7,418 nt of DNA from an uncultured Ruminococcus sp. (GTDB lineage: Bacteria; Bacillota; Clostridia; Oscillospirales; Acutalibacteraceae): positions 1 to 7,418 of the forward strand of contig CACZPV010000140.1 of NCBI GenBank assembly GCA_902783065.1, read 5' to 3'. Both the position numbers and the translations under genes were made by a program. Positions 1 to 5,152 of this stretch are shown here, one piece after another; within the stretch, counting starts at the first letter, position 1, and every line of letters starts with the position of its first letter. The notes beneath the pieces were generated by a model that saw only the letters and a list, made by a program, of their open reading frames with translations, had not been told where the DNA came from and ran no database searches.

Positions 1-564
1 TATGAAATGCCTATTCTCAGAAATCCTACCATATTTATACTTGTATGGAAAATATTTTTCTTCATTATTCTCGGTATTTTTGTATTTCTATTCATTGCAG
101 ATGCATTTAACGGCAATCTTGACAACGAACTTATAATAGAAAACCTGAAATTCTTTGCTTATTTTATAATCGGTATGACGCTTATCGTTGGTTTGAGCAT
201 GCTGATCTATGCAGCCATTATGGGTGGAAAGTACATTGTAATGTTTGAAATGGATGAAAACAGCATCAATCACAAACAGCTTCCAAATCAGGCAAAAAAG
301 GCTAAAGCAATAACTGACATTACGGTCATTGCCGGTATTGCCACTGGCAATTTATCGACTGTTGGTATAGGCATGAATGCTGCAAGAACTGAAATGTCCT
401 CGGATTTTGCCACAGTGCGTAAGGTTCGCTGTTACCCACACCGTGACCTCATAAAACTTGATGAACCGTTCTGTCATAATCAGGTTTATGCAGAAAAAAC
501 AGATTATGAATTTGTAAGAAACTATATATTTGAACAGTGTAAGAATGCAAAAGTGAAAAAATAA
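1..564 (+). CDS. Two-helix membrane protein of unknown function, probably 5'-truncated by the window edge
   Basis: I do not recognise a named family. The frame is open from base 1 and the first ATG (base 7) has no room for a ribosome binding site, so the real start probably lies outside the window. Counting from that ATG, two hydrophobic segments are visible at about residues 8-31 and 46-72, separated by an acidic, Asn-rich loop. After them comes a soluble tail of about 110 residues that starts with an alternating beta-like stretch (GKYIVMFEMDENSI). It continues with a Lys/Gln-rich patch (residues 90-98), a Gly/Ala-rich stretch and a conserved-looking end containing NQVYAEKTDYEF. The look is of a membrane-anchored protein with a small cytoplasmic domain, perhaps PH-like, with any extra N-terminal domain missing here. 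No partner gene is visible and no clear terminator follows. Coding status is fairly sure; function is unknown. Confidence 0.7.
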   Translation, partial: YEMPILRNPTIFILVWKIFFFIILGIFVFLFIADAFNGNLDNELIIENLKFFAYFIIGMTLIVGLSMLIYAAIMGGKYIVMFEMDENSINHKQLPNQAKKAKAITDITVIAGIATGNLSTVGIGMNAARTEMSSDFATVRKVRCYPHRDLIKLDEPFCHNQVYAEKTDYEFVRNYIFEQCKNAKVKK

Positions 565-914
565 AAGAGAGTTTATTTGAAAATAAGCATACAGAGGTAC
601 ACTGCATCAGAACGCTGCAAACCAGCCTCACCGAGAACAGCGGTATTGCAGTTATTACCATACCAAAAGTTTTGATAGAAACATCAGATATGGCATTATT
701 CGAAATAAAAAATGACAAGCTTTTATCAGATTCACTTCCGGATGGAGAATTTACCGCAGAAGTTAAAAAGAACCATACAGTACAGAATAACAATTTGCCC
801 ACCGCAGGAGTATATCTCACGGTGGGCATTCTTGTGCAGCTTTACCTACAGTCTTATCAATATTACACGATAAAAAAGACCGTAAATCCAAGTCCGTTTT
901 TTATCAGAAATTAG
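543..914 (+). other. Open frame without a normal start; possible gene remnant
   Basis: A frame runs without a stop from just after TAA 540-542 to TAG at 912-914, overlapping the end of the upstream membrane gene in another frame. Its only early start candidate is a TTG at 672 with no ribosome binding site. The part up to about base 830 reads like protein (for example TENSGIAVITIPKVLIETSD, then a charged stretch rich in Lys, Asp and Glu). After a GC-rich hairpin at 796-828 the translation becomes low-complexity (Tyr/Gln-rich) and unconvincing. The opposite strand is also open from 829 down to 449. It could be the decayed 3' part of a gene, a short repeated element, or chance. I give no function. 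Confidence 0.22.
796..828. repeat. Strong GC-rich inverted repeat (9-bp perfect arms)
   Basis: TGCCCACCG at 796-804 is perfectly complementary to CGGTGGGCA at 820-828. Inside the 15-nt loop, GAG 808-810 can pair with CTC 816-818 around TATAT. No run of T follows on either strand, so it is not a standard intrinsic terminator. It lies inside the questionable open frame 543-914. Confidence 0.6.
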
Positions 915-957
915 TATAAGCCGACAGTAACAGAACTTCTTGAGCAGCATTTTTGCA

Positions 958-988
958 ATAAAAAACCCCCGACACAAATGTCAGGGGG
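958..988 (-). terminator. Intrinsic terminator of tRNA-Gly
   Basis: Read on the minus strand, CCCCC (988-984) pairs with GGGGG (970-966) and GACA pairs with TGTC around a TTTG loop, with one bulged T. The stem is followed at once by TTTTTATT. It starts 6 nt beyond the encoded CCA of the tRNA, so it ends the tRNA transcript. Confidence 0.88.
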
Positions 989-993
989 AATTC

Positions 994-1069
994 TGGAGCG
1001 GATGACGAGGCTCGAACTCGCTACCTCAACCTTGGCAAGGTTGCGCTCTACCAGATGAGCTACATCCGC
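994..1069 (-). tRNA. tRNA-Gly(GCC)
   Basis: The 76-nt minus-strand sequence folds into a full cloverleaf. Acceptor GCGGATG pairs with CATCCGC, followed by discriminator T and an encoded CCA. The D-stem is GCTC/GAGC. The anticodon stem CAACC/GGTTG encloses loop TTGCCAA, giving anticodon GCC, which reads glycine codons GGC and GGU. The T-stem GCGAG/CTCGT encloses TTCGAGC, with one G-U pair. It stands alone with its own promoter (1106-1134) and terminator (958-988), transcribed divergently from sigK. Confidence 0.97.
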
Positions 1070-1105
1070 ATACTCACATCACTGCATCTCTCAGCGACAG
1101 TTATC

Positions 1106-1134
1106 ATTATATACTATATTAAGTAAAATGTCAA
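1106..1134 (-). promoter_or_regulatory. Consensus sigma-A promoter of tRNA-Gly
   Basis: On the minus strand a perfect -35 TTGACA (1134-1129) and a perfect -10 TATAAT (1111-1106) are separated by exactly 17 bp. Transcription should begin near 1099, giving a leader of about 30 nt before the mature tRNA 5' end at 1069. A match to both hexamers and to the best spacing fits a strong housekeeping stable-RNA promoter. Confidence 0.88.
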
Positions 1135-1187
1135 GCACTTTTTTAATTTTTTTCATCATTTTTTTCATCAAAAAATTATAATTTTTG

Positions 1188-1207
1188 CATAGTATTTAGC
1201 ATAGATT
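1188..1207 (+). promoter_or_regulatory. Candidate mother-cell sporulation -10 element(s) for sigK
   Basis: Two copies of a CATANNNT motif, CATAGTAT (1188-1195) and CATAGATT (1200-1207), lie in tandem as a GCATAG repeat 12 bp apart just before the sigK ribosome binding site. This matches the -10 style of sigma-E/sigma-K promoters, the known regulators of sigK in Bacillus. The first copy is better placed, because the second would start the transcript inside the ribosome binding site. I see no convincing -35 at the right spacing, and no good sigma-A promoter here either. Confidence 0.3.
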
Positions 1208-1212
1208 TTCGT

Positions 1213-1220
1213 AGAGGTGG
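1213..1220 (+). promoter_or_regulatory. Ribosome binding site deciding the sigK start
   Basis: AGAGGTGG lies 5 nt before TTG 1226. The in-frame GTG at 1217 overlaps this motif and has only AT-rich sequence upstream, so TTG 1226 is the likelier start. Confidence 0.7.
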
Positions 1221-1225
1221 TTACA

Positions 1226-1912
1226 TTGTTCGACTTATTATCTGATCTGATCGGGAAAATTTCATTTTTATTGATTTTACACGTCACAAATTCAGGTCAA
1301 TTTCCTAAGCCGCTTTCAGAAAAAGAAGAAAAAGAATGTCTGGAAAAGTTTCTTGCCGGCGACAGCGATGCAGGAGATCAGCTGGTAGAGCATAATCTTC
1401 GATTAGTAGCACATATTGTTAAGAAATATTATGCTACAGGTGCAGACCCGGATGATCTGGTATCCATCGGTACGATAGGATTGATTAAAGCAATCAGAAC
1501 TTTCAAACCAGATAAAAGCATACGACTTTCAAGTTATGCATCACGATGCATCGATAATGAAATATTGATGTATTTCAGAAGTGCAAGAAAAAGCGCAAAG
1601 GATGTTTCAATTAACGAAGAAATTGATTCGGATGCTGAAGGAAATGCTCTGACATTAATGGATACCATGGCAGTTGACGATACAATTGTCGATGATCTTG
1701 ATATGAAATTCAAAACGGAATGTCTGAAAAGTTATATCAAGGAAGTTTTATCATCAAGAGAACAACAAATAATTGTCTTACGTTATGGATTGGACGGCAA
1801 AAATCCGCTTACACAGCGTGAAGTCGCTTCTTTGCTCAATATTTCCCGTTCATATGTTTCGCGTATTGAGAAAAAAGCTCTTTCTGCCTTAAAGAAACGT
1901 TACGAAAGCTGA
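1226..1912 (+). CDS. sigK: Sporulation RNA polymerase sigma factor sigma-K (pro-protein)
   Basis: It directs RNA polymerase to late mother-cell sporulation genes (coat, cortex, mother-cell lysis). The 228-residue product has a hydrophobic N-terminal segment (residues 2-18) before HVTNSGQFPKPLS, which lines up with the pro-sequence of Bacillus pro-sigma-K that the membrane protease SpoIVFB removes. Region 2 (about 55-118) carries EHNLRLVAHIVKKY, DDLVSIGTIGLIKAI and SYASRCIDNEI. Region 4 (about 165-225) carries the helix-turn-helix LTQREVASLLNISRSYVSRI. I chose the TTG at 1226 because AGAGGTGG (1213-1220) sits 5 nt upstream. The longer GTG start at 1217 would lie inside that ribosome binding site, though it gives MVT, as in Bacillus. 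The gene is continuous, with no skin-like insertion. It diverges from tRNA-Gly and ends at the hairpin 2084-2119. Sigma-E is a paralogue, but the KPLS/EHNLRLVAHIVKKY pattern and length favour sigma-K. Confidence 0.92.
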   Translation: MFDLLSDLIGKISFLLILHVTNSGQFPKPLSEKEEKECLEKFLAGDSDAGDQLVEHNLRLVAHIVKKYYATGADPDDLVSIGTIGLIKAIRTFKPDKSIRLSSYASRCIDNEILMYFRSARKSAKDVSINEEIDSDAEGNALTLMDTMAVDDTIVDDLDMKFKTECLKSYIKEVLSSREQQIIVLRYGLDGKNPLTQREVASLLNISRSYVSRIEKKALSALKKRYES

Positions 1913-2083
1913 CAGTCATTTATTTCAGGAAAATATCTTTGTTGTATCCTCCCCTGCTCCATGACATGAATTGTATCTTAGTTTATCAACTGTTCATAGC
2001 TACTCTCCCAAATCATATAATTAGATTCGTTTACTATAGTATTACAAGTGCAAAGTTTTGGTTATCTATTATTAAGTCATGCC
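1913..2083. other. Non-coding stretch after sigK
   Basis: These 171 bases lie between the sigK stop and the shared terminator. A 60-codon plus-strand frame at 1939-2121 has no ribosome binding site, an unlikely composition, and runs through the terminator stem, so I do not call it. I see no tRNA, convincing promoter or repeat here; most likely it is the 3' untranslated part of the sigK transcript. Confidence 0.5.
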
Positions 2084-2119
2084 AAAAGGCCGGTGATTCA
2101 AAAAAATCACCGACCTTTT
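2084..2119. terminator. Bidirectional intrinsic terminator between sigK and the HD/CmpB operon
   Basis: AAAAGG-C-CGGTGATT (2084-2098) pairs with AATCACCG-A-CCTTTT (2105-2119), with a single C/A mismatch and a 6-nt loop. Each arm ends in TTTT in its own direction of reading. It is well placed to end both the rightward sigK transcript and the leftward operon, whose last stop is at 2143. Confidence 0.85.
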
Positions 2120-2142
2120 AATCGCACAATACCACAAAAAAC

Positions 2143-2889
2143 TTATTTCTTTTTTCTGAAAATAAATCTTTTAATTTCTTCCGAAATATTACCGTATTTA
2201 ATGGAATGAAGTTTCGGAAAAGAACGCAGAAGTCTTAATTGTTGAAAATTCAAGTTTTGTGTAAATTTAGAATAAGCTGCTGTAATTCTTTCGACAGTAT
2301 TGGAAGAATTAACTCTGGAATCAAGATTTTCCTTTATATTATTAATATTGACTGACAGCTCTTTCAATTTACCGTTAAAGCTTGAGAATCCTGCAATTGT
2401 AATAATACTGTCTGCTATTACAATCAAAAGTAATCCTACGCATACAATATGAAATAATGGTGCATAGATCATATCAGTAATCCAAAGAAAAAACGGATGT
2501 ATGAAATTAACCAGCAAAATAGACAGTGTACCGAATGCAAAGGCGCCTAAAAGACATACTCTGCCGTTTAGATTGAATTTAAAATCGTAATAATCCCACC
2601 ATCTTGCATTGAATAGTTTTTCCATAACCACCGAAGTAATATACTCAAGTGTACAGCACAACACTGCCGAAAGAAGAAATAACATAACAGGATTATGACA
2701 CCAACCGAGAGCCACTACGTCAAGCAACGCTCCAAATCCGTAAATAGGACAATAAGGTCCGTTAAGAAATCCTCTGTTCACAATCTTTTTTTGTCTGATT
2801 GATTCTACAATACATTCATAGACCCAACCTATAATACTGTAAACAACAAGTAAAAAGAAATACTTTTCTACCATGACTATGTCAGGCAT
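2143..2889 (-). CDS. CmpB-family membrane protein (putative ABC transporter permease, PF06541 type)
   Basis: This is an integral membrane protein of 248 residues. Five hydrophobic segments are visible at about residues 8-28, 47-64, 67-86, 110-130 and 142-166, followed by a soluble, charged C-terminal tail of about 80 residues. The family marks are GFLNGPYCPIYGFGA (40-54), LEYITSVVMEKLF (81-93) and ARWWDY (95-100), which I know from the group annotated as putative ABC transporter permease (CmpB). The transport label is weak: no ATPase or binding protein gene is nearby, and the true substrate is unknown. The ATG at 2889 is supported by AGGAGG about 10 nt upstream; a second ATG five codons later (2874) is possible. 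The start overlaps the end of the upstream HD gene by 8 nt, so translation is probably coupled. Confidence 0.85.
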   Translation of the reverse strand: MPDIVMVEKYFFLLVVYSIIGWVYECIVESIRQKKIVNRGFLNGPYCPIYGFGALLDVVALGWCHNPVMLFLLSAVLCCTLEYITSVVMEKLFNARWWDYYDFKFNLNGRVCLLGAFAFGTLSILLVNFIHPFFLWITDMIYAPLFHIVCVGLLLIVIADSIITIAGFSSFNGKLKELSVNINNIKENLDSRVNSSNTVERITAAYSKFTQNLNFQQLRLLRSFPKLHSIKYGNISEEIKRFIFRKKK

Positions 2890-3382
2890 TTGAATCGACC
2901 CTCCTGATTTTTTTTGTCAGTTTTTTCTTGAATCCTCCGGCTGTTTCATAGGTTGCGCATATCTTATCCGCAATACATAGTATGACTGATTCACGATATC
3001 TGGGAGGAACCGGTGTCAATGGAAACATATGACGCTTAATCATATTTTTTTCTATTTTACCAAGACGGAATACTTTTTCCGCATTTCTCAGTGCAATTCC
3101 CGGATGTGTAAAGCCGTGTATACGGTTTGCTTTTGTCGGTTCATGCCAGTCATAAAGAAAATAATCATGAAGCAGTGCCCCTCTGATCATTGCTTTGTCA
3201 TTAACCTTTATATGCAGTTTACGTGATATTCTGATACACATAGATGTTACGAACAAAGAATGATCATAAACACTGTATGTACCGTGCTGAATACATTTTT
3301 TTTCAATATTCATACCTTCCGAATCAAGAATATCGGCTCCGTGCTGCATAATCAGATTATGAAATCTCACCCTGCTCATCAT
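2882..3382 (-). CDS. HD-domain protein (putative metal-dependent phosphohydrolase)
   Basis: The 166-residue product is a compact HD superfamily domain, cytoplasmic, with no signal or membrane segment. Likely metal ligands in order are His41 (in YDHSLFV), the HD pair His72-Asp73 (in ALLHDYFLYDW), His93 (in GFTHPG), His118 (in IKRHMFPL) and Asp139 (in CIADK). The full H...HD...H...H...D set suggests an active enzyme acting on a phosphate ester or nucleotide; the substrate cannot be read from sequence. GGAGG is 3 nt before the first ATG (3382) and 6 nt before the second (3379). The second has better spacing, so the true protein may be one residue shorter. It is the first gene of a two-gene operon and its stop overlaps the start of the CmpB gene. 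A sigma-A-like promoter lies at 3461-3489. The C-terminus is Lys/Arg-rich. Confidence 0.87.
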   Translation of the reverse strand: MMSRVRFHNLIMQHGADILDSEGMNIEKKCIQHGTYSVYDHSLFVTSMCIRISRKLHIKVNDKAMIRGALLHDYFLYDWHEPTKANRIHGFTHPGIALRNAEKVFRLGKIEKNMIKRHMFPLTPVPPRYRESVILCIADKICATYETAGGFKKKLTKKIRRVDSNA

Positions 3383-3460
3383 ATTCCTCCGAAATCACAG
3401 AATTGCAATTAATACAATTTAAACGGCTTTCCGTCAGCAAAAAACTACACACTACAATTT

Positions 3461-3489
3461 ATGATAACACATTTTTTTCAAAATTTCAA
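3461..3489 (-). promoter_or_regulatory. Promoter of the HD/CmpB operon
   Basis: On the minus strand, -35 TTGAAA (3489-3484) and -10 TATCAT (3466-3461) are 17 bp apart. Transcription would start near 3454, leaving a leader of about 70 nt before the HD gene. Each hexamer differs from consensus at one position. Confidence 0.6.
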
Positions 3490-3537
3490 CAATTATGCCG
3501 CTGATTCTGTCTATCAAAATGTAGATTTACAACCTAT

Positions 3538-3571
3538 TAATACCAATTTTTTTATTTAAATTTCGGTATTA
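3538..3571. repeat. Inverted repeat in the intergenic region
   Basis: TAATACC (3538-3544) is perfectly complementary to GGTATTA (3565-3571), and AT-rich inner bases can add pairs. It lies between the two divergent promoters. It could be an operator or a weak hairpin; no T-run makes it a terminator. Confidence 0.4.
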
Positions 3572-3614
3572 TATAATATAATTTGCCGCAGAATAAGCCA
3601 GAGTTTATCTTATT

Positions 3615-3648
3615 TTTGATTGACATCAAACTGACACCGACATATTTT
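3615..3648 (+). promoter_or_regulatory. Upstream promoter candidate with embedded dyad
   Basis: A perfect -35 TTGACA (3620-3625) is followed after 17 bp by TATTTT (3643-3648), a weak -10. The -35 overlaps a dyad, TTTGAT-TGAC-ATCAAA (3615-3630), which could bind a regulator. It would be a second, weaker start about 40 bp upstream of the main DUF4317 promoter. Confidence 0.35.
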
Positions 3649-3658
3649 AAAATTATGC

Positions 3659-3687
3659 TTGAAAGAAACGGATTTTATTGCTATAAT
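3659..3687 (+). promoter_or_regulatory. Main promoter of the DUF4317 gene
   Basis: -35 TTGAAA (3659-3664), a 17-bp spacer, and a perfect -10 TATAAT (3682-3687) preceded by TTGC, giving an extended -10 (TGN). The expected start is near 3694, about 190 nt before the ATG at 3887. Confidence 0.7.
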
Positions 3688-3692
3688 TGTAA

Positions 3693-3862
3693 TGCTTGAT
3701 GTTAAAACAATGATGTCTTATAAATGATATTAAGGATATCATAGAATCTTAAGTTTTAGCAAGCAAACAAATGAATGTATATTGATAAATAAAACAGATT
3801 TTATACATTTAAGTCCTTAAGAATACTCTGACTTATTAATGAATTATTCAGTGTTTCCTTAA
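3693..3862 (+). promoter_or_regulatory. Long leader rich in inverted repeats before the DUF4317 gene
   Basis: Starting at the predicted transcript start, TGCTTG (3693-3698) pairs with CAAGCA (3760-3765). Nested inside, TAAAAC (3703-3708) pairs with GTTTTA (3753-3758), and ATGATAT (3724-3730) with ATATCAT (3736-3742). Next, AATGTATA (3774-3781) pairs with TATACATT (3802-3809). Finally TTAAG (3817-3821) pairs with CTTAA (3858-3862), extended inward by AC-T-CTGA / TCAG-T-GT with mismatches. An alternative pairing TTAAG (3809-3813) / CTTAA (3816-3820) excludes the last one. I match no known riboswitch class, and the AT-richness makes chance pairing a real possibility. Confidence 0.35.
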
Positions 3863-3886
3863 ATATGAGAAAAGAGGTAAATAATA

Positions 3887-5101
3887 ATGACAGATAAGGA
3901 ATTTGCAGAAATAAAAAGAAGATTCAAACCAGATAAAAGTAATATTACTAATGTCAAAGGATGCTATGTAAGCTCTACAAAAGAAATATTATCAACTTTT
4001 AAAATTCCTGTTACCGTTTTACCTGATGAACAAAAAGAATGGCTTATGAAGCTTATGAAAAAGCCAATCAGCGGTTCTGTGGGCAGGAATCTTATGAATA
4101 TTGAGTTTTCTGCCGATCAAGTAACAACAGGCGAGGAACACAAGCTTTTATCTGACATCAGAGAATCTGAACTTGAAGACGACGAAAAACTTAACCAGCT
4201 TTATCAGAAAATTATTGATACTTATCAGACAGACGGAAATTATCTGATTCTTCTAGCTTATGACAGATATGATGTCCCTTCCTATTCAAAGAACGATGAA
4301 AATATTGACGATTCTACAGAAATGTTCCGTTATTTTATTGCAAGCGTCTGCCCCATCAAAATCACCCGGACAGCACTTGGCTTTTCAACAGCTGACAACA
4401 CTTTTAAAAATATCGGTGCAGATGCAGCGGTAGCAGCTCCGGAAATCGGCTTTATGTTTCCCTGTTTTGATGACAGAAGAACCAATATTTATAATGCTGT
4501 ATTCTATACCAAAAGCACTAAAGAAAGTTATCCGGAAGTAGTGGAAACACTGTTTGGCGCTGTTGCGCAGATGCCGGCGGCAGAGCAAAAAGAAACCTTT
4601 ATTAATATTGTTGCCGATTCTACACAGGAAAGCAGAAATTTCGAATTTGTACAGTCTGTACATGACATGATTTCCGATATGATTACCGAGCATAAGGAAA
4701 GCAAAGATCCTGAACCGCTTTTGCTTGATAAAAATGATGTAAAAAGAGTACTGAAAACCTGTGGTGCCAATGAAGAGGAAATGACGGATTTTGACAAAAA
4801 ATTTACAAACGGTTTTGGTGAAGCAACCGTTATCCCCCCTCAGAACATTGTTAATCCCAAACAGTTTGAACTCAAGAATTCTTACGTGACTATTAATATT
4901 GACCCACAATACAGTTTTATGGTTAACACCAAAGTAATAGACGGTGTGAAATATGTCATGGTAAGAGCTGATGAAGGTGTTGAAGTAAACGGTATTTCCA
5001 TCAGGTTTGACGGAGAGGCTCCTCCTGTCAGAATCCCACTCAGTGAAGAAATTGAGGACACGGCAGTTACCACTGCTGTGTCAGAAAACAATCAGGAATA
5101 A
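3887..5101 (+). CDS. DUF4317 family protein, function unknown
   Basis: The 404-residue protein resembles the DUF4317 proteins widespread in Clostridia, recognised from the N-terminal pattern EIKRRFKPDKSNITNVKGCYV (charged helix, then GCYV at 25-28) and the overall length. It has no signal peptide or membrane segment and should be cytoplasmic. Visible parts are the N-terminal region, a central alpha/beta region with YLILLAYDRYDVP (near 118-130) and RYFIASVCPIKITRTALGF, then GFMFPCFDDRRTNIYNAVFYT. A charged helical stretch follows, and near the end an alternating beta-rich segment (YVTINIDPQYSFMV) and an acidic tail. The ATG has AGAGGT (3873-3878) 8 nt upstream. It is a single-gene unit with its own promoter, a long leader and a strong terminator. 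No catalytic motif is evident and no biochemical role is known to me. Confidence 0.88.
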   Translation: MTDKEFAEIKRRFKPDKSNITNVKGCYVSSTKEILSTFKIPVTVLPDEQKEWLMKLMKKPISGSVGRNLMNIEFSADQVTTGEEHKLLSDIRESELEDDEKLNQLYQKIIDTYQTDGNYLILLAYDRYDVPSYSKNDENIDDSTEMFRYFIASVCPIKITRTALGFSTADNTFKNIGADAAVAAPEIGFMFPCFDDRRTNIYNAVFYTKSTKESYPEVVETLFGAVAQMPAAEQKETFINIVADSTQESRNFEFVQSVHDMISDMITEHKESKDPEPLLLDKNDVKRVLKTCGANEEEMTDFDKKFTNGFGEATVIPPQNIVNPKQFELKNSYVTINIDPQYSFMVNTKVIDGVKYVMVRADEGVEVNGISIRFDGEAPPVRIPLSEEIEDTAVTTAVSENNQE

Positions 5102-5107
5102 ATTCTT

Positions 5108-5144
5108 ACAGCCGTATCTGCATTAAATGCAGTACGGCTGTTTT
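5108..5144 (+). terminator. Intrinsic terminator of the DUF4317 gene
   Basis: ACAGCCGTA (5108-5116) pairs with TACGGCTGT (5133-5141), and inside it CTGCAT (5118-5123) with ATGCAG (5127-5132), with one bulged T and a TAA loop. TTTT closes the structure (5141-5144). It begins 6 nt after the DUF4317 stop. It also lies 8 nt past the end of the converging HAD gene, but the T-run on that strand is poor. Confidence 0.88.
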
Positions 5145-5152
5145 GATGATTG

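Noticed and set aside
449..829. 126-codon minus-strand frame
   Set aside because: It overlaps the membrane gene and the opposing frame, is rich in Ser/Phe/Leu/Cys as complementary shadows often are, and has no ribosome binding site. It is mentioned only as part of the double-open stretch.
1217..1225. GTG start giving sigK three extra residues (MVT, as in Bacillus)
   Set aside because: The GTG lies inside the ribosome binding site that serves TTG 1226, and nothing upstream of it resembles a ribosome binding site.
1502..1518. 17 identical bases in sigK (1502-1518) and the DUF4317 gene (3923-3939)
   Set aside because: Both encode Phe-Lys-Pro-Asp-Lys-Ser in unrelated proteins in AT-rich DNA, and the flanks do not match. 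Chance is the simplest reading.
1939..2121. 60-codon plus-strand frame after sigK
   Set aside because: It has no ribosome binding site, a non-protein-like composition, and runs through the terminator stem.
4385..5091. Minus-strand frames of 174, 89 and 69 codons inside the DUF4317 gene
   Set aside because: They are shadows of a well-supported gene, rich in Ser/Thr/Ile/Phe/Cys, without ribosome binding sites or family resemblance.
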